DNA of 48,661 nucleotides from Aquabacterium sp. (GTDB lineage Bacteria; Pseudomonadota; Gammaproteobacteria; Burkholderiales; Burkholderiaceae_C), in assembly GCF_029946005.1 (NCBI RefSeq), contig NZ_JAQSDR010000013.1:1-48661 (forward strand), in the 5' to 3' direction. A program made the position numbers and the translations under genes. Positions 1 through 7,774 of this stretch are shown piece by piece. The notes under the pieces are model-generated. The model searched no databases and was not told the DNA's origin. It worked only from the letters and a program-made list of their open reading frames with translations. The number at the start of each line of letters is the position of its first letter. Within the stretch, counting starts at the first letter, position 1.

Positions 1-36
1 TTTGGCTTCTCTCATCCAAACACCCACACTTATCGG

Positions 37-55
37 CTGTTAATTTTTAAAGAGC
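37..55 (-). promoter_or_regulatory. rRNA operon leader boxA antitermination element
   Basis: Read on the minus strand this is GCTCTTTAAAAATTAACAG, followed by CCGATAAGTGTGGGTG. That is the boxA and flanking leader found just upstream of 16S rRNA genes in betaproteobacteria. BoxA RNA is bound by NusB/S10 to make rRNA transcription termination-resistant. The 16S gene itself must begin beyond the left edge, reading leftwards. Confidence 0.85.
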
Positions 56-138
56 TTGATCGCTTGAGGTTTTAGCTTCTTGCCTGAACCCCGGTAACCG
101 CTTTGCTTGTTTGCTTTGCGTCACCAGCGAAGAATGCA

Positions 139-168
139 ATTATGTCATGGTTTTGAAGAAGTGCGCAA
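139..168 (-). promoter_or_regulatory. rRNA operon P1-type promoter
   Basis: On the minus strand a -35 box TTGCGC (163-168) and a -10 box CATAAT (139-144) are separated by 18 bp. An A/T-rich UP-like tract (about 171-195) lies directly upstream, including the 12-bp palindrome CTTTTGCAAAAG at 171-182. The promoter sits about 85 bp ahead of boxA and points toward the rRNA genes off the left edge. Box positions are read directly; promoter activity is inferred. Confidence 0.65.
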
Positions 169-234
169 GCCTTTTGCAAAAGTTTTTAAAAAGATGGTGG
201 AGGCACACTAGAGGCTCACTTTGAAAGGACGCTT

Positions 235-1044
235 GTGCTGCCCCGTTTGTATGTCGGCCCAGGGTTGGGCTTCTTGTTAGAGCGCGCGGATGTGGCGCTG
301 CCTGAGGGCGCTGCGCGGCATGTGCAGGTTTTGCGGCTGCAGCCGGGTGATCCAGTGTGCTTGTTTGATGGGTCAGGGGGCGAGTGGGCCGCCGAGGTGA
401 CCGCCATGGGCAGGCGCGAGGTTCGGGTGATGGTGGGTGTGTTTTCACCCGCGGATCACCGTGAGCTGAACCTTGATGTGACGCTGGCGCTGGGCATGCC
501 CACCAATGAGCGCATGGACACCGTGGTGGAGAAAACCACGGAGTTGGGCGTCTTTGCGATTCAGCCTCTGATCTGTGAGCGCTCGGTGCTGCGGCTGGAT
601 GGGGAGCGCGCCATTAAGAAGGTGGCGCACTGGCAAGGCGTGGCCATTGCGGCCTGCGAGCAATCGGGCAGGACCAGGGTGCCGGAGGTGCGGCCAGTCA
701 TGAGCCTGAAGGCCTGGCTGTTGCAACAAGCGGCATTGAAGGATTCAACTGCAGTCGTGGCGAATGCCAGGCGCGGGGTGTTGAGCCTGCGTGGCGCCGA
801 GTGGGTGGGCGACTGGCTGCAGGGTCAGGGGCCACAGGATGCCGCCCAGGGCGCTTCAACTTTAAAAGAGGCCTGGACGTTCTTGAGCGGGCCCGAGGGC
901 GGCTTGAGCGAAACCGAGGAAGACTTGGCGCGTCAGCATGGCTGGACGCCAGTCAGTCTTGGCGCTCGGGTGCTGCGCGCTGACACGGCACCGCTGACCG
1001 TGATGAGCATCATGGCTACTCGTCAGCGCCCTACTCAGGGCTGA
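235..1044 (+). CDS. rsmE: 16S rRNA (uracil1498-N3)-methyltransferase RsmE
   Basis: Encodes 269 aa, typical for RsmE, the SPOUT-class enzyme that methylates N3 of U1498 in 16S rRNA in the assembled 30S subunit using SAM. An N-terminal PUA-like domain (about 1-70, RLYV... HVQVLRLQPGD) precedes the SPOUT domain. The knot signatures are visible as GPEGGLSETE near residue 219 and LRADTAPL near 250. The start is GTG at 235, chosen because AAAGGA (224-229) sits 5 bp upstream. It is divergent from the rRNA operon promoter. Its last 10 bases overlap the end of the convergent rlmL gene. Confidence 0.93.
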   Translation: MLPRLYVGPGLGFLLERADVALPEGAARHVQVLRLQPGDPVCLFDGSGGEWAAEVTAMGRREVRVMVGVFSPADHRELNLDVTLALGMPTNERMDTVVEKTTELGVFAIQPLICERSVLRLDGERAIKKVAHWQGVAIAACEQSGRTRVPEVRPVMSLKAWLLQQAALKDSTAVVANARRGVLSLRGAEWVGDWLQGQGPQDAAQGASTLKEAWTFLSGPEGGLSETEEDLARQHGWTPVSLGARVLRADTAPLTVMSIMATRQRPTQG

Positions 1045-2501
1045 GCGGGCGACTCGGAGTCCGGCTTGGACTCTTTGGCCTTGTTGGAGCCAGCGATCAG
1101 GTCGAACTTGAACAGTCGGCACTCGATGGGGCCGTTGAACAGGACGACGCGGCGGCTCTCCTTGAAACGCATGGCACTGGGTAGCTTCATGTCGGGGCTG
1201 AGGATCCAGGCGGTCCAGCCGGTGTACTGGCGCTTCCAGTGAGCGGCCAGACGCTGGAAGAAGTCGTCGGCTTCGGAGGCGTCGAATTGTTCACGGCCGG
1301 AGCGGGGCGCGGCAGGCTCTTCTTGCTCATGCAAGCGGCGGCCGCCTTGACCCGTGCCTTTGGGGTCGATGCGCTCCCCGTAGGGGGGGTTGAACATGAG
1401 CAGGCCGGACTCGACGGGCGCGGGACGCTGGAGAGCATCGCCGGTTTTGAACTCGATGGCGTGCAAGACGCCCGCGCGCTCGGCGTTGCGCGTGGCGAAG
1501 TCGGTCATGCGGAAGGAGACGTCGCCAGCGTAGATGGCCACCTGGGGCGGGCGACGGCGGGCTTGCGCGGCTTGGCGGATGTCGTTCCAGTTCGATTCGT
1601 AGGCCGCGAAGGGCAGCAGGTTCTCGAAGGCGAAGTGGCGCAGCAAACCGGGCGCGATGTCGCAGGCGATCTGGGCGGCTTCGATGGGGATGGTGCCGGC
1701 GCCGCAGCAGGGGTCGAGCAGGGCACCGTCTTCCGGACGGCCTTGCCAGTCGGCGGCGGCCAACATCGCGGCGGCCAGGGTTTCTTTCAAAGGGGCTTCG
1801 CCGACGTCTTCTCGCCAACCGCGTTTGAAGAGCGCTTCGCCGGAGGTGTCTATGTAGAGGAAGGCCTGGATTTCGTCGAGGTGCAGGACCAGGCCGAGGT
1901 CGGGGCTCCAGGTGTCGACGCTGGGACGTTCGCCGGTGGCGTCGCGCATGACGTCGCAGACGGCGTCCTTGATGCGCAGGCCGGGGAAGTTGAGGGTGCG
2001 CAGCGGGCTATTGCGGGCGGTGACGTCCACGCGCAGGGTGTGCTGCGGGGTGATCCAGTCGGTCCAGTCGATCTGGCGCGCCATGCCGTAGAGGTCGTCT
2101 TCGTGGCGGTAGAAATCGACCGCCACGCGCCACAGGACGCGCTGGGCCAGACGGCTTTCGAGGTTGAGCTTGAAGACGCAGTCGATGAGCTGGGCGGGGC
2201 CGTCGGCCTGGACTTCGACGCCCCCGCGCACGGACTGGACTTTCGCGCCCGCGCCAAGGATGCGCTTGGCTTCCTCGGCAAGCAAGACTTCGACGCCGGT
2301 GGCGCAAGGCATGAACAGTGCTTGCACGCGGGCCGGGCTCACAGGCGGGATGAACTTTTTGGCAGGCACGTGGGGCGCAAATCCGCGTGAGGCGGGTGCA
2401 TTGCCGCGCGGGCCAGACGCCGGAAAAGCAGGGCCGCGCGGCCCCGTTTGGGCGCGGTCAGGGGCGGGGATGCGGCGCGGAGGAGGCTTGGGAGTCGTCA
2501 C
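1035..2501 (-). CDS. rlmL: RlmL-type 23S rRNA m2G methyltransferase (THUMP domain)
   Basis: Encodes about 488 aa of a THUMP-containing class I SAM methyltransferase related to the RlmL half of E. coli RlmKL, which makes m2G2445 in 23S rRNA. Seen: THUMP region about 70-180, SAM motif I LDPCCGAGTIPIEAA near 262-275, and catalytic NPPYGERI at 371-378. The RlmK half is absent. Two oddities are visible: a Pro/Arg-rich N-terminal extension of about 60 residues before the conserved MPCATGVE start-like segment, and a charged insert just after NPPYGER. The start is taken as GTG at 2501, because the reading frame further upstream runs through the DUF599 gene; ATG at residue 64 is an alternative. It is last in the lptA-lptB-rpoN-DUF599 run. 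Which base it modifies is by family only. Confidence 0.85.
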   Translation of the reverse strand: MTTPKPPPRRIPAPDRAQTGPRGPAFPASGPRGNAPASRGFAPHVPAKKFIPPVSPARVQALFMPCATGVEVLLAEEAKRILGAGAKVQSVRGGVEVQADGPAQLIDCVFKLNLESRLAQRVLWRVAVDFYRHEDDLYGMARQIDWTDWITPQHTLRVDVTARNSPLRTLNFPGLRIKDAVCDVMRDATGERPSVDTWSPDLGLVLHLDEIQAFLYIDTSGEALFKRGWREDVGEAPLKETLAAAMLAAADWQGRPEDGALLDPCCGAGTIPIEAAQIACDIAPGLLRHFAFENLLPFAAYESNWNDIRQAAQARRRPPQVAIYAGDVSFRMTDFATRNAERAGVLHAIEFKTGDALQRPAPVESGLLMFNPPYGERIDPKGTGQGGRRLHEQEEPAAPRSGREQFDASEADDFFQRLAAHWKRQYTGWTAWILSPDMKLPSAMRFKESRRVVLFNGPIECRLFKFDLIAGSNKAKESKPDSESPAQP

Positions 2502-2527
2502 GGTGCAGACTAAAAAGGGCAGGCAGC

Positions 2528-3241
2528 TCAGCTGCGGAGAACGGCCAGGACGTCGGAGCGGAATTCTCGCTGATACAGCACCCACAGCACGGCCAAGGTA
2601 CCCACGGCAAATGCAGCGGGAGAAACGAACCATCCGATGACGGCGAAGGCCATGTAATAGGCGCGCAGGCCGTCGGCGAAGCTTTCGGCGGCCATGCCCA
2701 TGAGGCGGCCAGCGCGGTCGGCAAACTCTTGGCGGTTGGCGGCACCGGAGTCGAAGTGCTCGACGTTGGGTGCGGCGCCGACCAGGATGGCGCCGAAGGA
2801 ATAGACGCGCATCGACCAGGTGAAGCGGAAGAAGGCGTAGACGAACACGGCCAGCAGGGACAGGATCTTCAGGTCGAAGATCAGCATGGTGGTGCGGGCC
2901 GCGAAGGGCAGGTCCTTGACGAGGTCGCTGGCTTTCTCGCTGGTGCCGAGCACGGCCAGCAAGCCGCCCAGCACCAGGATCGTGGTGGAGGCCCAGAAGG
3001 AGGGGCTGGTGGAGAGGTTTTGCACGACGGCCGCATCGACGATGCGCTGGTCGCGGTAGGTGACCTGGTGCATCCACAGATTGCGGTAGTGGTTGGTGCT
3101 GGCCAGCAAGGTGTGTTCGGATTTGGCGCGCCACTTGGCAAAGAGCGCATAAGCAATCCAGCCAAACAGGAAGAGTGCCGCCGCAGCCCAATCTGCCAGA
3201 GGCAAGGTGGACAGCAAGGCGTCAAGACGCGGTGACATCAC
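2528..3241 (-). CDS. DUF599 family inner-membrane protein
   Basis: Encodes 237 aa. Hydrophobic segments lie near 18-35 (WAAAALFLFGWIAYALF), 85-100 (TTILVLGGLLAVLG), 120-140 (MLIFDLKILSLLAVFVYAFFRF) and 200-225. The middle soluble part contains SMRVYSFGAILVGAAP, which resembles DUF599 proteins of unknown function. The start is GTG at 3241 or ATG at 3238; both overlap the rpoN stop (GTGATG), indicating translational coupling. It sits between rpoN and rlmL, with a 26-bp gap to rlmL. No enzymatic motif is visible. Confidence 0.8.
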   Translation of the reverse strand: MMSPRLDALLSTLPLADWAAAALFLFGWIAYALFAKWRAKSEHTLLASTNHYRNLWMHQVTYRDQRIVDAAVVQNLSTSPSFWASTTILVLGGLLAVLGTSEKASDLVKDLPFAARTTMLIFDLKILSLLAVFVYAFFRFTWSMRVYSFGAILVGAAPNVEHFDSGAANRQEFADRAGRLMGMAAESFADGLRAYYMAFAVIGWFVSPAAFAVGTLAVLWVLYQREFRSDVLAVLRS

Positions 3242-4788
3242 AGCGCCTTGCGCAGATTCGCCGGGGCGATCTTGAGGGCTTCGCGGTACTTGGCCACGGT
3301 GCGGCGCGCGACCTGGATGCCCTGCTCTTCGAGCATGCTGCTGAGCTGACTGTCGGACAGCGGCTTCTTGGGGTCTTCGGCGATGACCAGTTGCTTGATC
3401 AGCGCGCGCACTGCCGTGCTGGAGGCGTTGCCACCTGCCTCGGTGTTGAGCGAGGAGCCGAAGAAATACTTCAGCTCGAAGGTGCCGAACGGGGTCGACA
3501 TGTACTTGGCGGTGGTGACGCGGGAGATGGTGGACTCGTGCAGGCCGAGTTCGTCGGCGATCTCGCGCAGCACCAGGGGCTTCATGGCGATTTCGCCATG
3601 GGTGAAGAAATTCTTTTGCCGGTCGACGATGGCCTGAGAGACGCGCAGGATGGTATCAAAGCGCTGCTGGATGTTCTTGACGAACCAGCGGGCTTCTTGC
3701 AGTCGTGAACTCATGGCCACGTGGCCTTCGGAGGCGGTGGTGCCGCGCGGCGAACGGCTCTGGCGCAGGGCTTGCGCATAGAGGTCGTTGATGCGCAGCT
3801 TGGGCATGACATCTTGGTTGAGGATGACCTTCCAGTTGCGGCCGGACTTCTGCACGATCACGTCGGGGACGATGATGTTGGCCTCGGCCCGCGTGAAGGG
3901 GCGGCCAGGTTTGGGCTCGAGGCTGACGATCAGGGTCTGCGCTGCTTTGAGCAGGACCTCATCGGCGCCAGTGGCGCTCATCAGCTTCTTGGTGTCGCGG
4001 CGGGCCAGCAGGTCGAGGTGGCTTTTGCAGATGGTGATGGCGGTGGCCTGCACTTCGCAAGCTGGCAGCACGCGCAGCTGCAGCACCAGGCATTCCGACA
4101 GATTGGCCGCGCCCACCCCGATGGGATCGAGGTTCTGCAACCAGCTCAGGCCGCAACGCAAGCGAGACATGACCTCATCTCGGTCGTCTTCATCAGCGTC
4201 TTCATCAAGCAAAGAGGCGGCGATGTCTTCGAGGGAGTCGGCCAGGTAGCCATCATCATTCAGGGACTCGATCAGCATCTCGACGGCGGCCATGTCGGCG
4301 GCGTTCAGGCGGGTGCCGCGCAGTTGCTGGCGCAGGTGTTCCTGCAGGCTGATGGCGATGCTGTTGCGCTCAAGCGGGTCGAAGTCGTCGCCGTCGTTGT
4401 TGCCGCTGGTGTTACTGGGCATTTCGCGGATGCCATCGAAGTCTTCGCGCTCGGTGCCGTTTTCCCAGTCGTCGCGCTCGGTGGTGCCGAGCTCGGCGGT
4501 GTCCAGGCCGACGGCGGCGTCGGGCTCGGAGGACTCAGGGCCGTCTTTGTGAGCGGCCTCGTTGTCAGAGGCGTTGCTGTCGTTGCGCTGACGTTCGTAT
4601 TCAAGGCCAGCCGCCACGTCTAGCGCGGGCAACTCTTCTTCGGGCTCCAGGAAGGGGTTCTGTTCCAGCATCTGCTCGATTTCTTGGTGCAGCTCCAGGG
4701 TGGACAGCTGCAGCAGGCGGATGGACTGCTGCAACTGGGGCGTGAGCGCCAGGTGCTGGGAAAGGCGAAACTGCAGAGAGGGCTTCAT
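3238..4788 (-). CDS. rpoN: RNA polymerase sigma-54 factor RpoN
   Basis: Encodes 516 aa, slightly longer than E. coli RpoN (477). Region I is the glutamine/leucine-rich activator-contact segment at the N terminus (LTPQLQQSIRLLQLSTLEL, about 16-34). A strongly acidic, low-complexity region II follows (about 50-150). The core-binding and DNA-binding domains follow, ending with the RpoN box ARRTVAKYRE near residue 493, which reads the -24 element. It needs AAA+ activators for open-complex formation. It lies 13 bp downstream of lptB, the conserved lptB-rpoN arrangement, but hpf/ptsN do not follow; a DUF599 gene does. The identification is firm. Confidence 0.97.
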   Translation of the reverse strand: MKPSLQFRLSQHLALTPQLQQSIRLLQLSTLELHQEIEQMLEQNPFLEPEEELPALDVAAGLEYERQRNDSNASDNEAAHKDGPESSEPDAAVGLDTAELGTTERDDWENGTEREDFDGIREMPSNTSGNNDGDDFDPLERNSIAISLQEHLRQQLRGTRLNAADMAAVEMLIESLNDDGYLADSLEDIAASLLDEDADEDDRDEVMSRLRCGLSWLQNLDPIGVGAANLSECLVLQLRVLPACEVQATAITICKSHLDLLARRDTKKLMSATGADEVLLKAAQTLIVSLEPKPGRPFTRAEANIIVPDVIVQKSGRNWKVILNQDVMPKLRINDLYAQALRQSRSPRGTTASEGHVAMSSRLQEARWFVKNIQQRFDTILRVSQAIVDRQKNFFTHGEIAMKPLVLREIADELGLHESTISRVTTAKYMSTPFGTFELKYFFGSSLNTEAGGNASSTAVRALIKQLVIAEDPKKPLSDSQLSSMLEEQGIQVARRTVAKYREALKIAPANLRKAL

Positions 4789-4801
4789 GACGGCTCAGCG
4801 C

Positions 4802-5578
4802 TCACATGCGGAAATGCTCGCCGAGGTAGACCTTGCGCACCTCGGCGTTGTTGATGATCTCAGCGGGGCGACCTTCGGCCAGCACGCGGCCTTCGCTGAT
4901 GATGTAGGCGCGGTCGCAGATGCCCAAGGTTTCACGCACGTTGTGGTCGGTGATGAGCACGCCGATGCCGCGCCCCTTGAGGAAACTGATGATGCGCTGG
5001 ATCTCGATCACGGCGATGGGGTCAACGCCCGCGAAAGGCTCGTCCAGCAGGATGAAGCGCGGTTGCGTGGCCAGGGCCCGGGCGATCTCGACGCGGCGGC
5101 GTTCGCCACCCGACAGAGACAAGGCCGGGTTGCTGCGCAGGCGCTCGATGCTGAGATCGCGCAAGAGGGTGTTCAGGCGCTCGTCGATTTCCTGGCCACT
5201 GAGGGCCTTGCCGCGCGCATCGCGTTGCAACTCGAGCACCGCGCGGATGTTGTCCTCGACGTTGAGCTTGCGGAAGATGGAAGCCTCTTGGGGCAGGTAG
5301 CTCAGGCCCCGACGGGAACGCTCGTGGATGGGCAGGCGCTCAACGCGCTGGCCGTCGATCTCGATCACACCGGCATCGGCGCGCACCAAGCCCACGATCA
5401 TGTAAAAACTGGTGGTTTTGCCAGCGCCATTGGGACCCAGCAGGCCAACGACCTCACCCGCTTCGACCGCCACGTGAACATCGTGAACCACCGTGCGGGC
5501 GCCGTAGCGCTTTTTGAGCCCCTCGGCCCGCAGTCGGCTGGTGGTGTCCACCAAAGTCGGCTGGAATTCGGCGCTCAT
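4802..5578 (-). CDS. lptB: LPS export ABC transporter ATPase LptB
   Basis: Encodes 258 aa, the cytoplasmic ATPase of the LptB2FGC complex that extracts lipopolysaccharide from the inner membrane. Walker [10 protein letters not shown] is at 48-56. The ABC signature [15 protein letters not shown] is near 155, followed by Walker [14 protein letters not shown]. The H-loop is in [13 protein letters not shown], and the family-typical tail [13 protein letters not shown] is present. The start ATG overlaps the lptA stop by 4 bp. About 15 residues longer at the N terminus than E. coli LptB (241 aa). Confidence 0.96.
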   Translation of the reverse strand: MSAEFQPTLVDTTSRLRAEGLKKRYGARTVVHDVHVAVEAGEVVGLLGPNGAGKTTSFYMIVGLVRADAGVIEIDGQRVERLPIHERSRRGLSYLPQEASIFRKLNVEDNIRAVLELQRDARGKALSGQEIDERLNTLLRDLSIERLRSNPALSLSGGERRRVEIARALATQPRFILLDEPFAGVDPIAVIEIQRIISFLKGRGIGVLITDHNVRETLGICDRAYIISEGRVLAEGRPAEIINNAEVRKVYLGEHFRM

Positions 5579-6282
5579 CGGCGGGCACTTTCCAGCTCGG
5601 GTTGGGACAAGGACGAGCTGGGAGACAGGGAGGCACCTTTGTCACGACCAGTGTCTGGCCGGGACTTGGCAGGGGTAGAGGTTGCCGGGCGAGGCGCAAT
5701 CACCCCACGCACGCGTCCACTGGACATGGCCGAGCCCGAGCCACCCACCACCTGGAACACCTCGGTGCGGTTGTCGTACACGATGGTTTGGCCCACGACC
5801 TCGTCAGCCAGGGTGGTGCCCCGCAAGCGCCGCATGATGGCGCGGCCGGTGAAACGCACGGTGTCGGCCGCGCCGTCGTACTCAATGCGATCGCCTTCGC
5901 CTTCGATGAACTCGTCAAGGCCTTCGCGTTTTTGACGGAAGTAGGCCCGCCCATTGGCGCCGCCCCCCCGGGCGTTGGCGGTTTGAGTGCCATCGGCGTT
6001 TTGCCTGACTTCAACTCGGGCCGCGCGAAACACCATCGTGCCCTTGGTGATCTCGACATTGCCAGTGAGGATGTTGATGCGCTGGGTGTCGTCCACCCGG
6101 GCACTGTCGGCCGAGAAGTTCAAGGGCTGGTCACGGTCGGCTTTTTCAGCCTGGGCCGGGGATCCCAACACCATCATGCCCAACAGGAGCGCAGCGCCCA
6201 CGAGCGCAACTCGCCTGGCCGTGTGAGCCAGACGGTGCAAGACAGGAAGGGGCACTGCGGTAAACGATGACATATTCGGCAT
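5575..6282 (-). CDS. lptA: LPS transport periplasmic protein LptA
   Basis: About 235 aa. A signal peptide (positive segment, then [21 protein letters not shown]) precedes the OstA/LptA beta-jellyroll region ([41 protein letters not shown]). LptA forms the periplasmic bridge carrying LPS to LptDE. The C terminus is a Ser/Pro-rich tail. The start is uncertain: ATG at 6282 or 6273 is preferred because a candidate promoter (-35 TTGACC 6321-6326, -10 TAGAAT 6296-6301) would place transcription start downstream of the upstream in-frame ATG at 6315. No lptC lies immediately upstream; dsbA does. Confidence 0.9.
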   Translation of the reverse strand: MPNMSSFTAVPLPVLHRLAHTARRVALVGAALLLGMMVLGSPAQAEKADRDQPLNFSADSARVDDTQRINILTGNVEITKGTMVFRAARVEVRQNADGTQTANARGGGANGRAYFRQKREGLDEFIEGEGDRIEYDGAADTVRFTGRAIMRRLRGTTLADEVVGQTIVYDNRTEVFQVVGGSGSAMSSGRVRGVIAPRPATSTPAKSRPDTGRDKGASLSPSSSLSQPELESARR

Positions 6283-6295
6283 GGAAATTGCATTC

Positions 6296-6326
6296 ATTCT
6301 AGCTGCGAAGCCCACGCTTCGGTCAA
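6296..6326 (-). promoter_or_regulatory. candidate sigma-70 promoter of lptA-lptB-rpoN
   Basis: On the minus strand TTGACC (6321-6326) and TAGAAT (6296-6301) are spaced by 19 bp, slightly long. It is positioned just upstream of the lptA start. Read from sequence only. Confidence 0.4.
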
Positions 6327-6350
6327 AGAATGACGTGATTTCCGCACCGT

Positions 6351-6374
6351 GCCACCCGGTTTTGTGCGGGTGGC
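6351..6374 (-). terminator. hairpin downstream of dsbA, weak terminator candidate
   Basis: A perfect 8-bp stem GCCACCCG / CGGGTGGC with an 8-nt loop lies about 20 bp after the dsbA stop. There is no U tract on the dsbA strand, so it may be a 3'-end stabilising structure rather than a true intrinsic terminator. Confidence 0.45.
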
Positions 6375-6392
6375 GACCATCGGAGCAAGTAC

Positions 6393-7052
6393 TTACTTGG
6401 TTTTGCGGGCTTTGGCGATCAGGAAATCGGCCACCGCCAAGGTTTTTTCAGGTGTGGCGTTGAGCGACACAGAGGTCGTGTATTGGCCAGCGATGCCCAG
6501 CGTGGGCACCCCATCCAGTTTGTACGCTTCCATCAGGCCACGCGCCTGGCGACCCTTGGTCTGAACCGCGAACGAGTTGTACATCGCCAGGAATTTGACG
6601 GGGTCAACCCCATTTTTGGTGACGAACGCCGCGATGGATTCCGGGCTGTCCAGTTTTTGTTGCTCGACGTGGAGGGCGTGGAAGACCTTGGCGTGCAGGA
6701 CGGGGACCAGGCCCAGGGCCTCGATAGCGAAATAAAGCTGCTGGTGCGCCACGAAGGGGACTTCGCGGAACACCACCGGCAGGCGGCGAAAAGCCACATC
6801 GGCAGGCAGTTTGGCGACCCATGCGGCCAGGCTGGGCTCGAAATGGTGGCAATGAGAGCAGCCGTACCAAAAGAACTCGACGACCTCGACCTTGCCAGCG
6901 GGGGCCGACACGGGGGCGTTCTGGGACAACTTGATGTAGTTGGTGCCTTCAGTCGGCGCAGCGCCTTGCGCCTGGGCGCTGGACCAGATGCCGGGGGCCA
7001 AAGTCAAACCAGCAACGCCCAGAGCCTGGGATGAAAAATCGCGGCGATTCAT
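6393..7052 (-). CDS. dsbA: thiol:disulfide interchange protein DsbA
   Basis: Encodes 219 aa. A thioredoxin-fold oxidase with the active site CSHC (C65, C68) in FFWYGCSHCHHFEP and the cis-proline loop GVPTLGIAG. It introduces disulfides into secreted proteins in the periplasm and would be reoxidised by DsbB. The N terminus MNRRDFSSQALGVAGL followed by ...SSAQAQGA looks like a twin-arginine (Tat) type signal rather than a plain Sec signal, which is unusual relative to E. coli DsbA. The start ATG at 7052 is supported by GAAAGGAAG (7057-7065). It is third in argS-SPOR-dsbA. Confidence 0.94.
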   Translation of the reverse strand: MNRRDFSSQALGVAGLTLAPGIWSSAQAQGAAPTEGTNYIKLSQNAPVSAPAGKVEVVEFFWYGCSHCHHFEPSLAAWVAKLPADVAFRRLPVVFREVPFVAHQQLYFAIEALGLVPVLHAKVFHALHVEQQKLDSPESIAAFVTKNGVDPVKFLAMYNSFAVQTKGRQARGLMEAYKLDGVPTLGIAGQYTTSVSLNATPEKTLAVADFLIAKARKTK

Positions 7053-7098
7053 GAAACTTCCTTTCGAGGATGCCTGTCGTTGTTCTTCAGTGACTCGG

Positions 7099-7752
7099 TC
7101 ATTTCTGCACACGCACCAGGGCCGAATCCACCCCGTTGGTCGACAGTTTGACGCGAACGTCTTCGGCCAAATCACGCTGGCCAAAAGGGCCGATGCGGAC
7201 GCGGTACATGATGCGACCACTGACTTCGCGCTCAACGATGCGGGCCTCCAGATCCATCAAAGCCAGCTTGCCTCTTTGCTGCTCGGCTTCGGTCTGGTTG
7301 GCGTAGGCACCGGCTTGCACGTAGTAACTCAACGAGTCAGGGGCCGAAGCGGTGGACAGGGGCTCACCAGAAAGAATGGCCGCCGGGTTGCGCGCACTGG
7401 AGGCGGCTTTGGCCGGCGCCGCAGGCTTGGACGAGGCGGGAGCGGCCGGGTCGGTGGTGACCGGGTTGCTGCCAGAGGCGGGGGCGGCGGGCGCCGAGGC
7501 GGCCTCGTCCACCACCGGCTGCGGCACCGCATGGGGCTTGGCGGGGTTTTTGCCGTACAAGCCGCTGTTGGGATCCCAGTTCTTGTTGTGCTCGGCCTCG
7601 GCCGCGTCTTGCTCGGCTGTGCGCTGCGGCACCTTGTCGATGAAGGGCAAGGGCACTTTGGTGATGTAGACCGCCACACCCAAGGACATGGCCAGCCCGA
7701 TCAACAGGCCGACGATCATGCCGAGGAAGAAGCCTCCGCGCTGCGATTTCAT
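7099..7752 (-). CDS. SPOR-domain membrane protein
   Basis: Encodes about 217 aa. One transmembrane helix near the N terminus (FFLGMIVGLLIGLAMSLGVAVYI) is followed by an Ala/Pro-rich periplasmic linker and a C-terminal SPOR domain (YYVQAGAYANQTEAEQQRGKL ... MYRVRIGPF). SPOR domains bind denuded septal peptidoglycan glycans, so a division-site role (FtsN-like) is likely. The start ATG at 7752 is chosen because AAGGA (7762-7766) is 9 bp upstream; an in-frame ATG at 7758 is too close. It lies 22 bp after argS, a common betaproteobacterial pairing. Confidence 0.9.
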   Translation of the reverse strand: MKSQRGGFFLGMIVGLLIGLAMSLGVAVYITKVPLPFIDKVPQRTAEQDAAEAEHNKNWDPNSGLYGKNPAKPHAVPQPVVDEAASAPAAPASGSNPVTTDPAAPASSKPAAPAKAASSARNPAAILSGEPLSTASAPDSLSYYVQAGAYANQTEAEQQRGKLALMDLEARIVEREVSGRIMYRVRIGPFGQRDLAEDVRVKLSTNGVDSALVRVQK

Positions 7753-7774
7753 GTGCATTAGTCCTTGGCAGGAG

